A DNA stretch of 64,000 bases from Serratia sp. Ag1. GTDB taxonomy: Bacteria > Pseudomonadota > Gammaproteobacteria > Enterobacterales > Enterobacteriaceae. The notes under the pieces are model-generated. The model saw only the letters and a list, made by a program, of their open reading frames with translations, did not search any database and was not told the DNA's origin. The stretch spans positions 1 through 64,000 of the forward strand of contig NZ_JQEI01000019.1 in NCBI RefSeq assembly GCF_000743355.1. Reading direction: 5' to 3'. Of the stretch, positions 61,676 through 64,000 are shown piece after piece (position 1 is the stretch's first letter; the number at the start of each line of letters is the position of its first letter). Made by a program: the position numbers and the translations under genes.

Positions 61676-62323
61676 ATGACGCTCGATCTTTTTGAAGATG
61701 CACTGCCGTCACCGTGGCGTGAAGAAATTGCGCCAGGGGCAGTGGTGTTGCACGGTTTTGTGCGTGACCATGGCCCGGAATTGCTGGCTGCAGTCAACGC
61801 CGTGGTGGCTCAGGTGCCATGGCGGCATTTGACTACACCGGGTGGCTTTACCATGTCGGTAGCAATGAGTTGGTGCGGTAACGGTTGGACCAGCGACAGC
61901 CAGGGTTACCGCTATTCCGCCCGCGACGCTGGCAGCGGCAAGCGCTGGCCGCCGATCCCGGCGATTCTGATGGCATTGGCCGATGAGGCGGCACAAAGTG
62001 CGGGGTTTGGTCACTACGTGCCGGATGCTTGTCTGATCAACCGTTACGATCCGGGCAGTAAGCTTTCGCTGCATCAGGATAAGGACGAGCGTGATTTCAG
62101 TGCACCGATCGTTTCGGTATCTCTGGGGCTGCCAGCGATATTCCAGTTCGGCGGCTTACAGCGCAGCGATAGAGCACAACGGATTCCTTTGGCTCATGGT
62201 GATGTGGTGGTTTGGGGCGGCCCGTCGCGCCTGTGCTTTCACGGTATTATGCCGGTGAAGGAAGGTTATCACTCGTTGGTGGGCGCGCACCGCATCAATA
62301 TCACTCTGCGTAAGGCGCGGTAA
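61676..62323 (+). CDS. alkB: DNA oxidative demethylase AlkB
   Basis: The start chosen is ATG 61676 (MTLDLFEDALPSPWREEI), 215 aa; a TTG two codons earlier is less likely. The Fe(II)/2-oxoglutarate dioxygenase centre is complete: HQDKDE (His and Asp iron ligands) and FHGIMP (second His), plus RINITLR with the 2-oxoglutarate-binding Arg. The substrate lid contains MSVAMSWCGNGWTSDSQGYRYS. It repairs 1-methyladenine and 3-methylcytosine in DNA. It stands alone, not fused or linked to ada. Confidence 0.95.
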   Translation: MTLDLFEDALPSPWREEIAPGAVVLHGFVRDHGPELLAAVNAVVAQVPWRHLTTPGGFTMSVAMSWCGNGWTSDSQGYRYSARDAGSGKRWPPIPAILMALADEAAQSAGFGHYVPDACLINRYDPGSKLSLHQDKDERDFSAPIVSVSLGLPAIFQFGGLQRSDRAQRIPLAHGDVVVWGGPSRLCFHGIMPVKEGYHSLVGAHRINITLRKAR

Positions 62324-62570
62324 CGGCGGTTTTGGCCCAATCATAGACACAGACCACCGTATCGCTGCCATGTCTGCAGCATATCGGTAAGTTAATGCCA
62401 GAAATTGCCTTGGATTAGTGAATTGGGCTCATAAGCGCATGCGCAGAATGGCAGATGATGCCATGCCGGTAATTGTTTAAAATTCCTCCTCATCCTATTC
62501 GAAATACTTCCCATGTTTTCGGGTGCTGGCGTTCGCTCAGCACTGACCATTCACAGACAGGACCAATAAT

Positions 62571-63359
62571 ATGTCTCCTAATAGCAATGCGCGCCAGCAT
62601 CACGATCGGCTCTTCCCTGGACATGTCTCGACTCTGGCAGTGAGCGACCCGGAACTGATCGAAATCTTTGATAATTTTGCCTTTGATGAGGTGTTGTGCC
62701 ACAGCAACCTGGATGTCCGCACTCGCTTGATGACGCAGCTTGCCGCAATCATTGCCTGCCAGGCGGTGCGTGAGTACCGTGTCATGCTCGGGGCGGCACT
62801 TAACATCGGCGTTTCCGCGATTGAGGCCAAGGAGATTGTTTATCAGGCAGTACCCTATGTCGGGATGGCCAAGGTATTCGATTTTATCCATGTCACCAAC
62901 GAAGTGTTGACTGAACGCGGAGTTTCATTGCCCTTACCGGGCCAATCCACGACCACGCCTGCGGATCGTGCAACCAAAGGGTTGGCAATTAAGCAACAAA
63001 TCGTTGGCAGTGAGGTAGTTAAGCAGCTTGACGCCTCAACACCTGAGGATCTGTCACACATCCAACGCTATCTGTCGGCCCACTGCTTTGGCGATCATTA
63101 CACGCGTACGGGGATAGATATCGCGACTCGCGAACTGCTCACTCTCAGCATGCTGGCAGCGCTGGGGGGTTGCGAACCACAACTCAAAGGCCACGTTGCA
63201 GCGAATCTCAATGTCGGTAACGGTCGTGCAAGGTTGATAGACGTTGTGACGCAGTTGCTGCCTTACATCGGTTATCCACGTACGCTCAACGCGCTACGGA
63301 TTATCGATGAAGCCGCACCGCTATCCGTCAGCGATAAATTGAATAATGAAACCCAATAA
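62571..63359 (+). CDS. Double carboxymuconolactone decarboxylase (CMD)-domain protein
   Basis: This 262-aa protein has two CMD/AhpD-like domains. The first (about residues 20-115) carries DVRTRLMTQLAAIIACQAVREYRVMLGAALNIGVSAIEAKEIVYQAVPYVG. The second (about 165-255) carries DIATRELLTLSMLAALGGCEPQLKGHVAANLNVGNGRARLIDVVTQLLPYIGYPRTLNAL. The first domain shows no CxxC; the second has one Cys (GGCEPQ). Such proteins have been linked to gamma-carboxymuconolactone decarboxylase or stress functions, but the substrate here is unknown. ATG 62571 follows CAGGA. The next frame, on the stop, is a decayed dehydrogenase. Confidence 0.82.
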   Translation: MSPNSNARQHHDRLFPGHVSTLAVSDPELIEIFDNFAFDEVLCHSNLDVRTRLMTQLAAIIACQAVREYRVMLGAALNIGVSAIEAKEIVYQAVPYVGMAKVFDFIHVTNEVLTERGVSLPLPGQSTTTPADRATKGLAIKQQIVGSEVVKQLDASTPEDLSHIQRYLSAHCFGDHYTRTGIDIATRELLTLSMLAALGGCEPQLKGHVAANLNVGNGRARLIDVVTQLLPYIGYPRTLNALRIIDEAAPLSVSDKLNNETQ

Positions 63360-63545
63360 TGAGTCATTGTCCTTCCAGCGTCCTGGTTGTCGGCGCAACG
63401 GGCGGCATTGGCCAGTGGGTTGATGCCATCGTTTTTACCCACGGATCCAACGGTGCGTATTGCTCTGATGACCGCTATTGGCGTGACCAACCGTACCGGT
63501 TATTACAATCGCACTTATGGGTTACGTTCATGACCCAACAGGTCA
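63359..63545 (+). pseudogene. Decayed NAD(P)-binding SDR-family gene
   Basis: The ATG overlaps the CMD-protein stop and opens MSHCPSSVLVVGATGGIGQ, the Rossmann start of SDR/NmrA proteins. After about 20 residues the sequence jumps to VDAIVFTHGSN and then, in another frame, to VRIALMTAIGVTNRTGYYNR, segments that normally lie far apart in such proteins. So the gene has lost large internal pieces and is frameshifted. It is probably a remnant of an operon partner of the CMD gene. Confidence 0.7.
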
Positions 63546-63712
63546 TGACAAAATAACCCATCAGGGCGGTTTCTTCTTCTACCCCCAGATTGCGGGGGCG
63601 TTTGCCTGCGGCTATGGCTTCGATAGTAGCCGGAGAAGCTCCGGCTTTTACAGCCAAGGGTGGCATGGGTCTGCCACTTGAACTGGTTGCCTGGATAGGG
63701 AGTAAACAACAT
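63530..63712 (-). pseudogene. Decayed carboxymuconolactone decarboxylase-family fragment
   Basis: On the minus strand one frame gives QFKWQTHA and the neighbouring frame continues with PPLAVKAGASPATIEAIAAGKRPRNL, together reading like the core of an AhpD/CMD-type protein (EW.HH-type region, A..AG.....I.AI..G..P). The frameshift and missing ends make it a pseudogene fragment. It lies downstream of the SGNH hydrolase gene. Confidence 0.6.
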
Positions 63713-63715
63713 GGT

Positions 63716-64000
63716 TCAGCGCTCCTGCAAGGTCTTGGATGAAATGCTGCTCGTAGCGCTAGCCAGCCCCGGTAGCACTATTTCAAGATCGACAGCGTCG
63801 GCCATAGCTCGGTTGCCTTCATCGCCAGGGTGCAGATGGTCGCCAGAGTCGAAGCGCGCGGCAATCCGGATCGGATGAGCGGGATCGCGCAGGGCCGCAT
63901 CGAAGTCGATCACCGCATCAAATACGTCGCTGTGGCGAATCCAGTCGTTCACCTGCTGGCGCAGGGCATCCTTGTCAAGATGGTAGTAGTTGTCCAGCGG
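63716..64000 (-). CDS. SGNH/GDSL hydrolase, C-terminal part (cut by window edge)
   Basis: The minus-strand frame enters at 64000 and runs to a stop at 63716 (95 codons including stop). The text LDNYYHLDKDALRQQVNDWIRHSDVFDAVIDFD and DSGDHLHPGDEGNRAMADAVD is typical of the C-terminal part of GDSL esterases/lipases, with the catalytic Asp-x-x-His in SGDHLHPGD (D and H). A GTG at 63952 is internal, not a likely start. The rest of the protein is outside the window. Confidence 0.82.
   Translation of the reverse strand, partial: PLDNYYHLDKDALRQQVNDWIRHSDVFDAVIDFDAALRDPAHPIRIAARFDSGDHLHPGDEGNRAMADAVDLEIVLPGLASATSSISSKTLQER

Overview
The window looks like a chromosome segment from an enterobacterium of the Serratia/Yersiniaceae type. 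The evidence is the fliT-fliS-fliD / fliC-fliA-fliZ-dcyD-tcyJLN layout, the close match of AfuABC, UhpABC, Agp, AlkB and RcnAR to enterobacterial families, and a roughly 160-bp enterobacterial palindromic repeat. The genus is an inference.

Positions 1-18313 are the late (head and tail) genes of a contractile-tailed (myovirus-type) prophage, all on the + strand. They run from the end of a minor head protein through a DUF2213 protein, cement protein, major capsid, neck proteins, sheath (DUF3383), tube (DUF3277), a tail chaperone with a programmed -1 frameshift signal, tape measure with lytic transglycosylase, baseplate and tail fibres. Accessory genes (a secreted protein and an extended Phd-like antitoxin/Doc toxin pair) sit inside the baseplate operon. 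Terminase, portal, integrase and early genes are not in the window. Positions 18314-19824 are a gene-poor stretch with two plausible small membrane proteins and a strong terminator.

Positions 19825-28670 are core flagellar and cysteine/cystine genes. fliDST and fliC diverge from two textbook sigma-28 promoters, followed by fliA, fliZ, D-cysteine desulfhydrase and the TcyJLN ABC transporter. Positions 28775-34430 are a metal/redox block: a cytochrome b561 and a CDF transporter diverging across two PmrA-type boxes, a P1B-5-like ATPase fused to a hemerythrin domain, and a co-directional rcnR-rcnA pair with an inverted-repeat operator around a G-tract. A MITE-like repeat and a giant inverse autotransporter with ten near-identical 303-bp Ig-like repeats (35428-41160) follow.

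Positions 41669-49803 hold the most unusual system: a two-operon, LuxR-associated gene cluster built around a GTP cyclohydrolase II, an FGE/SUMF1-like protein and two large WD40 proteins. This combination recalls ToxB, ToxC and ToxD of toxoflavin (azapteridine) biosynthesis, but no ToxA methyltransferase or ToxE deaminase is present. It adds an MFS exporter, an FMN reductase and a 23-codon gene for a basic peptide at the head of one operon. Both operons carry a perfect CTGT-N8-ACAG lux-type box in the divergent promoter region, and a LuxR protein with AHL-binding residues but no luxI lies at the end. A decayed P4-type integrase next to tRNA-Asn suggests that the cluster arrived on a genomic island.

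Positions 51399-60794 are a phosphosugar block: the UhpA-UhpB-UhpC sensing system followed by the AfuABC transporter, with a periplasmic glucose-1-phosphatase (agp) divergent across a CRP-like site. The right end has an EntD-type phosphopantetheinyl transferase, AlkB, a double carboxymuconolactone decarboxylase-domain protein, two decayed gene remnants, and an SGNH hydrolase cut by the window edge.
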